This document shows positions 34,760 through 42,403 of a stretch of 42,607 nucleotides of DNA, piece after piece (the first letter of the stretch is position 1; every line of letters begins with the position of its first letter). The position numbers and the translations under genes were made by a program. The notes under the pieces were generated by a model. It saw nothing but the letters and a program-made list of their open reading frames with translations, did not search any database and had not been told where the DNA came from. The DNA is from JOPF133 sp052144935 (lineage in GTDB: Bacteria > Acidobacteriota > Terriglobia > Bryobacterales > Bryobacteraceae), in contig JBKQPR010000012.1 in NCBI GenBank assembly GCA_052144935.1, positions 1 to 42,607 of the forward strand, in the 5' to 3' direction.

Positions 34760-35449
34760 ATGAAGCATTACGGGATTGCGCAGTGGGTTGACTTTACCAG
34801 AGGGCTGGTTCCCCCTGGGCAGCGGGGCGAAATGCAGGACCACCTTGCGGGCGGTTGTACCGATTGCCAGGCAACCTTGAATTTCTGCGACAAACTGGCT
34901 TGCGTCTGCCGCCAGATGGCAACCTCCGTGGTACCGGAGCACGCAGTGCGGAAGGCGAGGGCTATCCCCGCTCGTCCGCTGGAGCGGCCGAAGCGCGCGT
35001 TCCGAATTCCCATCGAGTTGATCTACGACAGCTTTCTGGTTCCCGCGCCGGCCGGTCTGCGTTCCACCTGGCAGGTGGGCTGGCAGGGGCTGTTCCACGC
35101 CGGCGATTGCTCCGTGGACCTGCGCGTGGAACCCGAGTTGCGATCGTCGAAAGCCTCCGTCATCGGCCAGATTTCCAATCATGTTTTGCCCGGCACCGAA
35201 ATGAGCGGCATCCCGGTCTATCTCAAGGCCGGCAAACTGGTGGTGGCGGAGACCCGCAGTAACCGTTTCGGTGAGTTTCAGATGGACTACGAGCAGCAAG
35301 GGCGGCTGCAGCTTTGCATTTATCTGGATGGAGGGGCGAAGTGCATCCAGGTGCCTTTAAAGAGGTTGGCGTCCGATAAGCCCTTCAGTACTGCCCGCAT
35401 CAACCTGGGGGAGACCGGCAAGAAGCTTCGGGGGGAAGAACCGCTGTAA
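34760..35449 (+). CDS. Zinc-binding anti-sigma-like protein
   Basis: About 229 residues from the ATG with GGGAGA upstream (an ATG at 34730 is also possible). The N-terminus, WVDFTRGLVPPGQRGEMQDHLAGGCTDCQATLNFCDKL, has a His-x4-Cys-x2-Cys cluster close to the zinc anti-sigma (ZAS) motif. No membrane segment follows, unlike most ZAS anti-sigmas. The C-terminal half (about 75-215) is beta-rich (SGIPVYLKAGKLVVAETRSNRFGEFQMDYE) and looks like a carboxypeptidase-regulatory-like sandwich. It starts 175 bp after the CHAT gene and 22 bp before the subtilisin gene. I infer, without proof, that it binds the ECF sigma factor encoded upstream. Confidence 0.7.
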   Translation: MKHYGIAQWVDFTRGLVPPGQRGEMQDHLAGGCTDCQATLNFCDKLACVCRQMATSVVPEHAVRKARAIPARPLERPKRAFRIPIELIYDSFLVPAPAGLRSTWQVGWQGLFHAGDCSVDLRVEPELRSSKASVIGQISNHVLPGTEMSGIPVYLKAGKLVVAETRSNRFGEFQMDYEQQGRLQLCIYLDGGAKCIQVPLKRLASDKPFSTARINLGETGKKLRGEEPL

Positions 35450-35471
35450 CTGTTTCAGCAGGAGACGGTTT

Positions 35472-36848
35472 ATGAAAAAGAATTCAGTATTCCGCGCCAG
35501 CCTTCTGGTCTTGTCCTTAGGTCTGCCCGGTTTTGCGGACGGCAACTACATTCTGAAGCTGTGGAACGCTTCCAGCGTCGGAAATGTGTGCAACAACCAC
35601 GGGGTCCACGTGGTTACGGCCATGACCGGCTCGGCCACGGGCATCTTTGTGGTGGGGGTTCCCTCCGGACCTCTTTCCAGTTCGATCGTGCAATCGCTGG
35701 CCACCGACCCAAATGTGAGCGTGGTCGAACCCGACACCCAAGTGGCTCTTCCGGAATTGGCCGGCGAACCGGTTCGTCCAGCCGGGCAATCCGCCCTGCC
35801 GCCGCTCTACAACCCCAACCAGAACACCCTGTACTACGGCACCATGGTTTGGGATCCCTATGTGAACCAGCCGGCCACCTGGACCCTCGGGGTGAGCTTC
35901 GCCCATTGGTTTTCGACCGGGCAGGGCACCGTGGTGGCCCTGATCGATACGGGAGTCGACCCCAATAACCTGGTTCTACAGCCCGTGCTCACAGGTGGCT
36001 ACGATTTCACCCGGAACGTCGCCGGCGGGTCGGAGATGGCCGACGTCGCCCAGTCGACCACCGAAGTTTTGGATCAATCCACCACCGAAGTGCTCGATTA
36101 CACCCAGGCCGTCGTTCTGACCCTGAATCAGTCCACCACCGAGGTTTTGGATCAATCCACCACCGAGGTTCTGGATCAATCCACCACCGAAGTCCTGGAT
36201 CAGAATCCGCCGCCGGCCGCCTTCGGCCACGGCACCATGACTGCCGGTTTGGTGCACCTGGTGGCTCCGCGAGCTCACTTGATGCCCCTCAAGGCCTTCA
36301 CTGGCGACGGAACGGCCAATGTCTCGGCGGTGGTCCAGGCCATTTACTACGCCGTGGACAATGGCGCAGACGTGATCAACATGAGCTTCAGCGCCACTCA
36401 GAATTCGAACACCCTTCAGACGGCGGTCCAATACGCCAGTCAGCAAGGCGTCATCTCGGTGGCGGCGGTGGGCAATTCCGGCCAGCAAACCACCCAGGTC
36501 TACCCGGCCATCTACCCCAACGTCGTCGCGGTGGCCTCCGTCAACGGCGAGAATCAACGGAGTTCCTTCTCGAATTACGGGAACAGCCTGGTAACGGTAG
36601 CGGCCCCCGGGGAAGGCGTCATCACCACCTACCCCGGCACCAATAACTACGCCGCCGGTTGGGGAACTTCGTTCAGCACGCCGCTGGTGGCGGGAGGTGT
36701 AGCCTTGCTGGTTCAATTAAACCAGAACGCCGGTCCGTCGGCTGTGCAGGCAGCCCTGAGCAATGGCGCGGTGAACGTCGGCCAGGGATTGGGCGCGGGG
36801 GTGGTGAACCTGCCTCTTACCATTTGGTACTTCGAGAGCCATCAGTAG
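35472..36848 (+). CDS. Secreted subtilisin-like (S8) peptidase with QSTTEVLD repeats
   Basis: A 458-residue preproenzyme with signal peptide (FRASLLVLSLGLPGFA) and an I9-like propeptide (about residues 24-95, ending near VSVVEPDTQVALPE). The S8 catalytic domain has Asp 159 (ALIDTGVD), His 253 (FGHGTMTAG), the oxyanion Asn in AAVGNSGQQ, and Ser 400 (GTSFSTPLVAGG); all are intact. Between Asp and His, where relatives have a short loop, five copies of QSTTEVLD occur as two plus three, separated by YTQAVVLTLN. The protease should work outside the cytoplasm. It lies 22 bp after the anti-sigma-like gene, with GGAG upstream. The repeats may form an exposed loop over the active-site cleft. Confidence 0.93.
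   Translation: MKKNSVFRASLLVLSLGLPGFADGNYILKLWNASSVGNVCNNHGVHVVTAMTGSATGIFVVGVPSGPLSSSIVQSLATDPNVSVVEPDTQVALPELAGEPVRPAGQSALPPLYNPNQNTLYYGTMVWDPYVNQPATWTLGVSFAHWFSTGQGTVVALIDTGVDPNNLVLQPVLTGGYDFTRNVAGGSEMADVAQSTTEVLDQSTTEVLDYTQAVVLTLNQSTTEVLDQSTTEVLDQSTTEVLDQNPPPAAFGHGTMTAGLVHLVAPRAHLMPLKAFTGDGTANVSAVVQAIYYAVDNGADVINMSFSATQNSNTLQTAVQYASQQGVISVAAVGNSGQQTTQVYPAIYPNVVAVASVNGENQRSSFSNYGNSLVTVAAPGEGVITTYPGTNNYAAGWGTSFSTPLVAGGVALLVQLNQNAGPSAVQAALSNGAVNVGQGLGAGVVNLPLTIWYFESHQ
36051..36200 (+). repeat. Five 24-bp units encoding QSTTEVLD
   Basis: Units lie at 36051-36074, 36075-36098, 36129-36152, 36153-36176 and 36177-36200, with a 30-bp spacer after the second. All five encode the identical octapeptide although they differ at several third-codon positions (CAG/CAA, TCG/TCC, GAA/GAG, GTT/GTG/GTC, TTG/CTC/CTG). 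Every nucleotide difference is synonymous. Confidence 0.95.
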
Positions 36849-36959
36849 GGACGGGATTAAGAAGGAAACGAGGGATTTGGTCGATGACAGCCGAAAAACA
36901 GCAACATAATCCCCGGAGGATAACCGGCACTCTCCGCGGGGCCCAACGAGACTCCGCGG

Positions 36960-37373
36960 TTGGGGCAAATGGCGCCAAATGGAAATCCACCGCGTGCGCA
37001 TTTCGGCCCGGCGCCGGCGGAACCGGCCCCCCAGTTACCGGTTTGCCGATCCCTGGTCCCCACAAACGGCACTCTGGCGGGCTTGCGGGCCCCCGCTACT
37101 CCTGAAATCCAATCACCTGCCTCTCCCATCCCCATCTGGTTCGCGGTTCTTATGGCGACGCACTGCCAAGCCAGGGCCAACGGCGAGGATCGTGACGTAA
37201 GCTGGGACTGTGTTTCGGGGCGGGCAGTTTATACCAATCGCGGCGCGGAGGTGGAAAGCATCGAGCCTCTCGGCGTGTGCCTGCAGGGTGGGCATACACT
37301 GGCGGTGTCGTGGGGTCCAGGCGAAACGGCCTACACCGTGGAGGTTTTCCGGCAGTTTGACTGCGTCGCCTAG
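36960..37373 (+). CDS. Small cysteine-containing hypothetical protein
   Basis: An open frame ending in TAG 23 bp before the next gene. The listed TTG gives 137 residues; ATGs at 36969 and 37152 give 134 or 73. The first 60 residues are Pro/Ala-rich and may be non-coding in character. After a short hydrophobic stretch (IPIWFAVLMATHCQA) comes a compact beta-like segment with three Cys (SWDCVSGRAVYTNRGAEVES, GVCLQGG, QFDCVA). A competing frame, 36884-37105, begins after GAGGG but ends in a Gly/Pro-rich tail; a frameshift between the two is possible. No family is recognised. Position after the subtilisin suggests a substrate, inhibitor or effector, but that is a guess. Confidence 0.4.
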   Translation: MGQMAPNGNPPRAHFGPAPAEPAPQLPVCRSLVPTNGTLAGLRAPATPEIQSPASPIPIWFAVLMATHCQARANGEDRDVSWDCVSGRAVYTNRGAEVESIEPLGVCLQGGHTLAVSWGPGETAYTVEVFRQFDCVA

Positions 37374-37395
37374 CGACCGGAGGAGGAACGCATCC

Positions 37396-37731
37396 ATGGA
37401 AAAATCAAGGGAGTCGATTGCTGAAGCGTTGCAACTGATAAGGCAGACAGCGCTGAAGGAACCCGCTGCCGGCACGGAATCGCCCGCTCCCTCCTCCGAT
37501 CCGGCTGAGTTGTTCCTGGTCGAATTGCAAAGCCGCCGGGAACGTCTACAGGAATTGCTCCGGCTGATCCGCGAGGAGGCCGCCTGCGATTCCAGCTTGT
37601 CTTCCCCGGCCCGCAAGTCGGCCCCCAAGTGCCGGAGGCGGGAGTCCGGACCGCGCACAGGCCGAATCGGACGCACGCAAATCGGCGGGGTGCCCTCTGG
37701 GCCGCGCCGCTCTCCTCGCGAATGGCATTAG
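37396..37731 (+). CDS. Small hypothetical protein with amphipathic helices
   Basis: A 111-residue frame whose ATG follows a near-perfect GGAGGAGG ribosome-binding site at a good distance, strong support for translation. The first 20 residues (SRESIAEALQLIRQTALKE) and the region ELFLVELQSRRERLQELLRLIREE are predicted amphipathic helices, perhaps a coiled coil or a partner-binding segment. The C-terminal 40 residues are basic and Arg-rich and include GGVPSGPRR, encoded by the dispersed 17-base motif, so the tail may be repeat-derived. It is the last gene of the CHAT/subtilisin cluster. No family recognised. Confidence 0.55.
   Translation: MEKSRESIAEALQLIRQTALKEPAAGTESPAPSSDPAELFLVELQSRRERLQELLRLIREEAACDSSLSSPARKSAPKCRRRESGPRTGRIGRTQIGGVPSGPRRSPREWH
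37687..37703 (+). repeat. Copy of the 17-base dispersed motif in a coding tail
   Basis: GGGGTGCCCTCTGGGCC is identical to the motif in both arms of the 26.9 kb inverted repeat, here as a solitary copy within the last codons of the small gene. It has no inverted partner nearby. Confidence 0.8.
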
Positions 37732-37930
37732 TTAAGCTCCGCCGGCGAAAGCGCGGCGTCACGGAGGCCATCGAAGCCATCCCCGCATGACGGCCGGTCC
37801 GATCAACCGCCCCGAAATTGGTGTAGTTGCGTGGAAGAAATTCCGCCAAACCGGAATCCGGCGAAGTTATGTGAGAATTGGTGGCGTGCCCGCCGCCGCC
37901 ATTCACCGCAAAGAAGAAGCGCATCGGCCC

Positions 37931-39331
37931 ATGCGAACCGTTTTGGGGCGCTGGGCAGCCGTCCTGATACCCGGCGTCACCCTTTATTTCCTGCCTCTTC
38001 CCGGCATGAACTCCGCCCAGAGCCATCTTCTGGCCGTGTTCGTGGCGACCATCGTGGCGTTGGTCGCGCAGCCCGTGCGCATGGGAGTCAGCGTGGTGCT
38101 GGCCATGACCCTGCTGGCTTTGACGCGCACGCTGCCTCCGGCCAAGGTTCTCTCCGGTTTTTCGAACCTGACGGTATGGCTGATCGTCTCGGCATTCCTC
38201 TTTTCCCGCGCCATTACTTCCGCAGGTTTCGGAAAGCGGATCGGCTACCTGTTCATTCGCCGCTTCGCCCGCACGCCGCTGCGGCTGGCCTATTCGCTGG
38301 CGGCCGCCGATCTGGTGCTGGCGCCGTTCATTCCCTCCGATACCGGGCGCGGCGGAGGAATTATCTTTCCCATCACCCGCAGCGTCGCCTCGGTGTTCGG
38401 CTCGGAACCGGGGCCCACCTCCGGGCGTATCGGTTCCTTCCTGATGCTGGTTTCTTTCCACACCACCTACGCGGCCTCGGCGATTTTCCTGACCGGGATG
38501 GCCGCCAACCCGTTGATCGCCGACTTCGCGCGCCAGATCGCCCATGTCGATCTCACCTGGCTGCGCTGGTTCGGCGGTTCGTCGCTGCCCGGCCTGCTCA
38601 CCCTGATCTTCGTCCCCTGGCTGCTCTACCGCATGGTTAGGCCGGAGATCCAAGATACCGCTCCGGCGCAGGAACTCGCCGCCGCCGAGTTGCACCGTAT
38701 GGGCCCCCTGAGCGGCGTGGAGAAGCGCCTGGTGGCCATTCTGATCGCGGTGATGGCCGGATGGGTGACGTCTCCCTGGCACGGCATCTCCAATACCTTG
38801 GTGGCGCTGGCGGGCCTGTGCGCCATCCTGCTCGCAGGCGTGCTCACCTGGGACGACCTTTTGGACGAGCGGCGCGCCTGGGATGCTCTCATGTGGTTCG
38901 CTCCCCTGCTGATGATGGCCGACGCCCTGAATGAAGCCGGCGTCGTCCGCATCCTCTCCGGCAAGCTGTTTCACGCCATGGGCGGCTGGCCCTGGCCACT
39001 GGCGCTGGCCGCGCTGGTGACGGCTTACCTCTACGTCCACTACAGCTTCGCCAGCATGACCGCGCAAGTGACCGCTCTCTATCCCAGTTTTCTGGCGGCA
39101 GCCCTGGCGTCCGGCATCCCTCCCATGCTGGCCGCGCTGCCGCTGGCGTATTTCTCCAGCCTGAACGCCGCCATGACCCACTACGGCACCGGTTCCGCGC
39201 CGGTCTTCTTCGGCGCCGGCTATGTGCGGCAGAGCGACTGGTGGCGCATCGGATTCCGTATCTCGCTGGTGAATCTGGCGATTTGGATGGGCGTCGGCCC
39301 GCTCTGGTGGAAGCTCGTCGGCCTGTGGTAA
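37931..39331 (+). CDS. DASS-family anion transporter (SLC13/CitT-like)
   Basis: About 466 residues from the ATG at MRTVLGRWAAVLIPG; an upstream extension of 48 codons is polar and not family-like. There are about 11-12 membrane segments. Family-type hairpin motifs include FIPSDTGRGGGIIFPITRSVASVFGSEPG and, in the second half, THYGTGSAPVFFGAGYV, matching the substrate-binding turns of divalent anion:sodium symporters, probably of the 2-oxoglutarate/malate translocator branch. Likely substrates are di- or tricarboxylates. It stands alone, downstream of the CHAT cluster by 200 bp, and is followed by two hairpins. Confidence 0.88.
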   Translation: MRTVLGRWAAVLIPGVTLYFLPLPGMNSAQSHLLAVFVATIVALVAQPVRMGVSVVLAMTLLALTRTLPPAKVLSGFSNLTVWLIVSAFLFSRAITSAGFGKRIGYLFIRRFARTPLRLAYSLAAADLVLAPFIPSDTGRGGGIIFPITRSVASVFGSEPGPTSGRIGSFLMLVSFHTTYAASAIFLTGMAANPLIADFARQIAHVDLTWLRWFGGSSLPGLLTLIFVPWLLYRMVRPEIQDTAPAQELAAAELHRMGPLSGVEKRLVAILIAVMAGWVTSPWHGISNTLVALAGLCAILLAGVLTWDDLLDERRAWDALMWFAPLLMMADALNEAGVVRILSGKLFHAMGGWPWPLALAALVTAYLYVHYSFASMTAQVTALYPSFLAAALASGIPPMLAALPLAYFSSLNAAMTHYGTGSAPVFFGAGYVRQSDWWRIGFRISLVNLAIWMGVGPLWWKLVGLW

Positions 39332-39381
39332 AAGCCGCCCCCGGACAAGAGGCGCCCGACCCCGCCCATCCCCCGAGCGTT

Positions 39382-39415
39382 ACACTTCCCATGAGTGTAT
39401 AGCTCTTTAGAGCTA
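39382..39415. promoter_or_regulatory. Two adjacent dyads before the secreted-protein gene
   Basis: ACACT (39382-39386) pairs with AGTGT (39394-39398). Immediately after, TAGCTCT-TT-AGAGCTA (39400-39415) is a perfect 16-base palindrome. They lie 51 bp after the transporter stop and 92 bp before the next start, in an AT-rich island. They may be an operator pair or a terminator without T-run. Confidence 0.4.
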
Positions 39416-39507
39416 AAACCACACATAATAAAGGAAATGGGACTTTCGAGCACATATCCAGGGTAACTGCACCGGGACTTCCAGCGCCTAACGCCCAGGA
39501 GAAATTA

Positions 39508-40314
39508 GTGTATCTGCGCCAGCGCCCCTTGGCAATCCGCGACAGAATACCCAAAGTACCGGGCCTCGCGGCGATGCTTCCGGGAGTATCCCTAATCTTC
39601 GCCAGTCTGTTGATTGCGCCAGCCACCTGGCCGCAGGACGCGCAGCCCAGCGATTCCCCGGTGGTAGCTCCGGCTGTATCGGCTGTGCCGGCCCCCTCCA
39701 CGTCCCACACCGATCCTTTCAATGAGGATCGCATTATGAAAGTGATGCCCGACTACCAGACGGTCAGAGATCCCCATGCCGACACGCCGCCTCTGACCAA
39801 CCGGCAGAAGTGGCTGCTGGCCTGGAAGGAGACGGTGGACCCGTTCAACATCGCCAGCGCGGCCATGGCCGCGGGTTTCTCGCAGGCCGCCCAGCAGACT
39901 CCCAAGTACGGCGTCGGCGCCTGGGCGTATAACGAGCGATTCGCCGCCGCGATAGCCGATTTCGGCTCGCAAAACGTCTTCAGCGCCGGCTTGCTGGCGG
40001 TCTGGTTTCACCAGGACCCGCGCTATTTCCGTAAGGGTCCCGGATCCAAAATACCCGCGCGCGTGGCGTATGCGGTGGAAGCCCTTTTCGTGTGCCGCGA
40101 CGATTCCGGGAAATCGGTATTCAATTCGTCCGGCATTTTCGGCATGATGATGGGAATCGGAGCGTCCAATCTGTACTATCCGGCGGCCAGCAGACGCGGC
40201 GAGGTGATGGCCGGCAGATTGCAAACCAGCCTCTTTGGCGGCGTGGTGGGGAACCTGACTTCCGAATTCTGGCCGGATCTGGAAAAGAAGTTCTTCCATC
40301 ACAAGCAGAATTAA
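39508..40314 (+). CDS. Conserved secreted protein of unknown function
   Basis: A 268-residue protein with GTG start and a hydrophobic leader (LAAMLPGVSLIFASLLIAPATW), then a Pro/Ala/Ser-rich linker. The conserved part begins at RIMKVMPDYQTV and PPLTNRQKWLLAWKETVDPFN. It continues through KYGVGAWAYNERFAAAIAD, WFHQDPRYFRKGPGS, FVCRDDSGKSVFNSSGIFG and ASNLYYPAASRR. I recognise this pattern from a protein that recurs many times in Acidobacteria, without known function. Alternating Gly/Ala-rich amphipathic segments suggest envelope association. No partner gene is evident. Confidence 0.75.
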   Translation: MYLRQRPLAIRDRIPKVPGLAAMLPGVSLIFASLLIAPATWPQDAQPSDSPVVAPAVSAVPAPSTSHTDPFNEDRIMKVMPDYQTVRDPHADTPPLTNRQKWLLAWKETVDPFNIASAAMAAGFSQAAQQTPKYGVGAWAYNERFAAAIADFGSQNVFSAGLLAVWFHQDPRYFRKGPGSKIPARVAYAVEALFVCRDDSGKSVFNSSGIFGMMMGIGASNLYYPAASRRGEVMAGRLQTSLFGGVVGNLTSEFWPDLEKKFFHHKQN

Positions 40315-40416
40315 AGCCAGGAGCCAGAAGTCGGAAGCACACCCGCGACCAGTGCGGAGAAGGTGCGCAACGGATTTCCGGGGCGGTTTATAGCTACGCC
40401 ACGGTCGCCCTCCGCG

Positions 40417-42198
40417 TTAGAGGCCGCGCGGCCCGCGGGACGCAAAGCGTTCGGTCCGAATCACACCGGATCCCTCCCGAATCACCACCAACCGATCCGC
40501 GGCCACGCCGGCGATCTTCTCAAGCCCTCCGTTGGGCCAGCGAACCTCCAGGCTCGCGGTGGTTTCGGGACCGAGACCGAAATGCAGCCTGCGGTCGCTC
40601 ACCGAGAGGTACGAAGACTGGGAGAGCACGGCCTGCACTTGCCTGTGTTCGCCGTATGCGGCCACCACCTGCGCGCCGATGGCGCTGCGGTTCGAAGCAA
40701 CGCCGAGCAGGAGCACCTTGAGCCAGTGATTGCCGCCGCTCATGTCATTGCGGAGGAGCGAAGGCGGCTCGTTCATGTTCATGATGAGGATGTCGATGTC
40801 GCCGTCGTTGTCGAAGTCGCCGAAAGCCACTCCCCGGCTCGAATGAACTTCAGCCATGGCGGGGCCGGCTTCATCGAGCAATTCTTCGAATTTACCTCCG
40901 CCCAAATTGCGAAATACGACGTTCGGCGTTTTGTAGGGAGCATCGGGCAGGTTCCGCTCCACCTCGGGATAGACCATGCCGGTAGCGCAGAAGAGGTCCG
41001 GCAATCCATCGTTGTCCAGGTCCACAATTCCGGCGCCCCAACTCACGAAACGGGTTTCCACGCCCAGGCCGGAGCGAATCGTCACGTCCCGAAAATCGCC
41101 CTTCCCGTTGTTGCGGTAAAGAACGCTGGTGTCGCCGCGGAAATGCGTTTTGAAAATGTCGAGATACCCGTCCGGGTCGAAATCGCCGATCCCCAGCCCC
41201 ATTCCCGCCTGCTCCTGGCCGTCCTCGCTCAGCGAAACGCCGCTCTCCAGACCGCACTCCGTAAAAGTGCCGTCGCGATTGTTCCGGAACAGCAGGCTGG
41301 GCGAGGTGTCGCAGGCGACGTAGATGTCGGGCCAGCCATCGCCGTCGAAGTCGGCCGCTGCCGCAGTCAGGGGATAGCCCGCCTTGACGGCGGAGATGCC
41401 GGACTTCTGGCTCACATCGGTGAAGGTCCCGTCCCCATTGTTATGGTAGAGCCGGCAACTCTCCTGAGGAAGCCCGGCCGGGCCGCAGTAAACCGGAACG
41501 CCGTTGTAGTTGCAGCCCGGATCCTTCCCGCGCGGCGCTACCTTGTCCTGGTCGAACACGGCGTAGTGCGAAACGAAGAGATCCAGCCTGCCATCGCGAT
41601 CATAATCGATCCACGTGCAGCCCGCTCCATAGCGCGTGCCCGGATGAATCAGGCCGGCCTTCGCGGTCACATCCGAGAAAGTGCCGTTGCCGTCGTTGTG
41701 AAACAGGATGTTCTGGCCCCAGCACGTAATAAAGACGTCATCGAAGCCATCATTGTCATAGTCGCCCACGGTGATGCCGGTGGCCCAGACGCTGCGGCCC
41801 ACACCGGACTTCCCGGTGACGTCGGAGAACGTGCCGTCGCGGTTGTTCCGGTACAGGCGGATGATGGCTTCCGGCGGCGTGGATTGGCGGCGGCGTCCGG
41901 TCAGAACGACGACATCCTGCCACCCGTCGTTGTCGTAGTCGAGGAATGCCACGCCGCATCCCATGGAGTCGAGAATGTAGTCGTCATGCTCGACGTCACC
42001 ATAGATGACAGGCGCGCGCAGGCCGGCAGCTTGGGCCACGTTGACGAAATGAGCGTGGAACAGCAGCCCCGAAGGCTTGCCGCGGGGAACGGCTTTGACG
42101 CCTCGGGAAGCCATTCCCCGAGGCTGCTGCGCACTGGCCCGGGCGCCGGCGAAAGCAAGCGCTTCCAAGGGGAGCGCCAATGCTTGTCTCCGCGTCAT
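40417..42198 (-). CDS. Tat-exported FG-GAP/ASPIC-UnbV (CRTAC1-like) protein
   Basis: About 593 residues from MTRRQALALPLEALAFAGA, a twin-arginine leader (an upstream extension is basic and unlike the family). Seven calcium-binding FG-GAP/VCBS motifs are visible (DYDNDGWQD, DYDNDGFDD, DYDRDGRLD, DFDGDGWPD, DFDPDGYLD, DLDNDGLPD, DFDNDGDID), consistent with a beta-propeller. The C-terminal ASPIC/UnbV domain is seen as GNHWLKVLLLGVASNRSAIGAQVVA and LHFGLGPETTASLEVRWPNG. Such proteins are widespread in Acidobacteria and are presumed extracellular, with no settled function. The gene's 5-prime end lies about 70 bp from palindromic repeat B. Confidence 0.93.
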   Translation of the reverse strand: MTRRQALALPLEALAFAGARASAQQPRGMASRGVKAVPRGKPSGLLFHAHFVNVAQAAGLRAPVIYGDVEHDDYILDSMGCGVAFLDYDNDGWQDVVVLTGRRRQSTPPEAIIRLYRNNRDGTFSDVTGKSGVGRSVWATGITVGDYDNDGFDDVFITCWGQNILFHNDGNGTFSDVTAKAGLIHPGTRYGAGCTWIDYDRDGRLDLFVSHYAVFDQDKVAPRGKDPGCNYNGVPVYCGPAGLPQESCRLYHNNGDGTFTDVSQKSGISAVKAGYPLTAAAADFDGDGWPDIYVACDTSPSLLFRNNRDGTFTECGLESGVSLSEDGQEQAGMGLGIGDFDPDGYLDIFKTHFRGDTSVLYRNNGKGDFRDVTIRSGLGVETRFVSWGAGIVDLDNDGLPDLFCATGMVYPEVERNLPDAPYKTPNVVFRNLGGGKFEELLDEAGPAMAEVHSSRGVAFGDFDNDGDIDILIMNMNEPPSLLRNDMSGGNHWLKVLLLGVASNRSAIGAQVVAAYGEHRQVQAVLSQSSYLSVSDRRLHFGLGPETTASLEVRWPNGGLEKIAGVAADRLVVIREGSGVIRTERFASRGPRGL

Positions 42199-42268
42199 CC
42201 CCTCAGGATACCTACTTTCCTTCTGGCCCGGTGCGTGCTTGCGGCTGCCAAGAGTTGCTGAGGCAGAC

Positions 42269-42403
42269 GTGGCGCAGGCTCTCAGCCTGCGGGGCGCCCT
42301 CCGGGCCCGGCACTCGTGCCGACGCCCGTTGCCCCGGGGCCGCAAAAGCGTCGAGTGGAAGCTCGACGCTGCAGGCTGAGAGCGGGCTGAGAGCGTGCGC
42401 CAC
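42269..42403. repeat. Palindromic dispersed repeat, copy B
   Basis: Outer arms of 17 bp (from 42270; reverse at 42387-42403) match at 16 positions and enclose inner 13-bp perfect arms GCTCTCAGCCTGC (42278-42290) and GCAGGCTGAGAGC (42371-42383). The centre has CGGCACTCGTGCCG and GGGCCGCAAAAGCGTCGAG, as in copy A. It also carries the 17-base motif (GGGGCGCCCTCCGGGCC, 42291-42307), which copy A lacks. Confidence 0.8.

Noticed and set aside
36051..36200. CRISPR-like array from the regularly spaced 24-bp repeats
   Set aside because: Units are contiguous, in-frame and encode a constant peptide; the single 30-bp gap is coding.
36884..37105. 73-codon frame after the subtilisin gene as a separate gene
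   Set aside because: Its Gly/Pro-rich tail looks non-coding and it overlaps the better-ended frame; kept only as an alternative.
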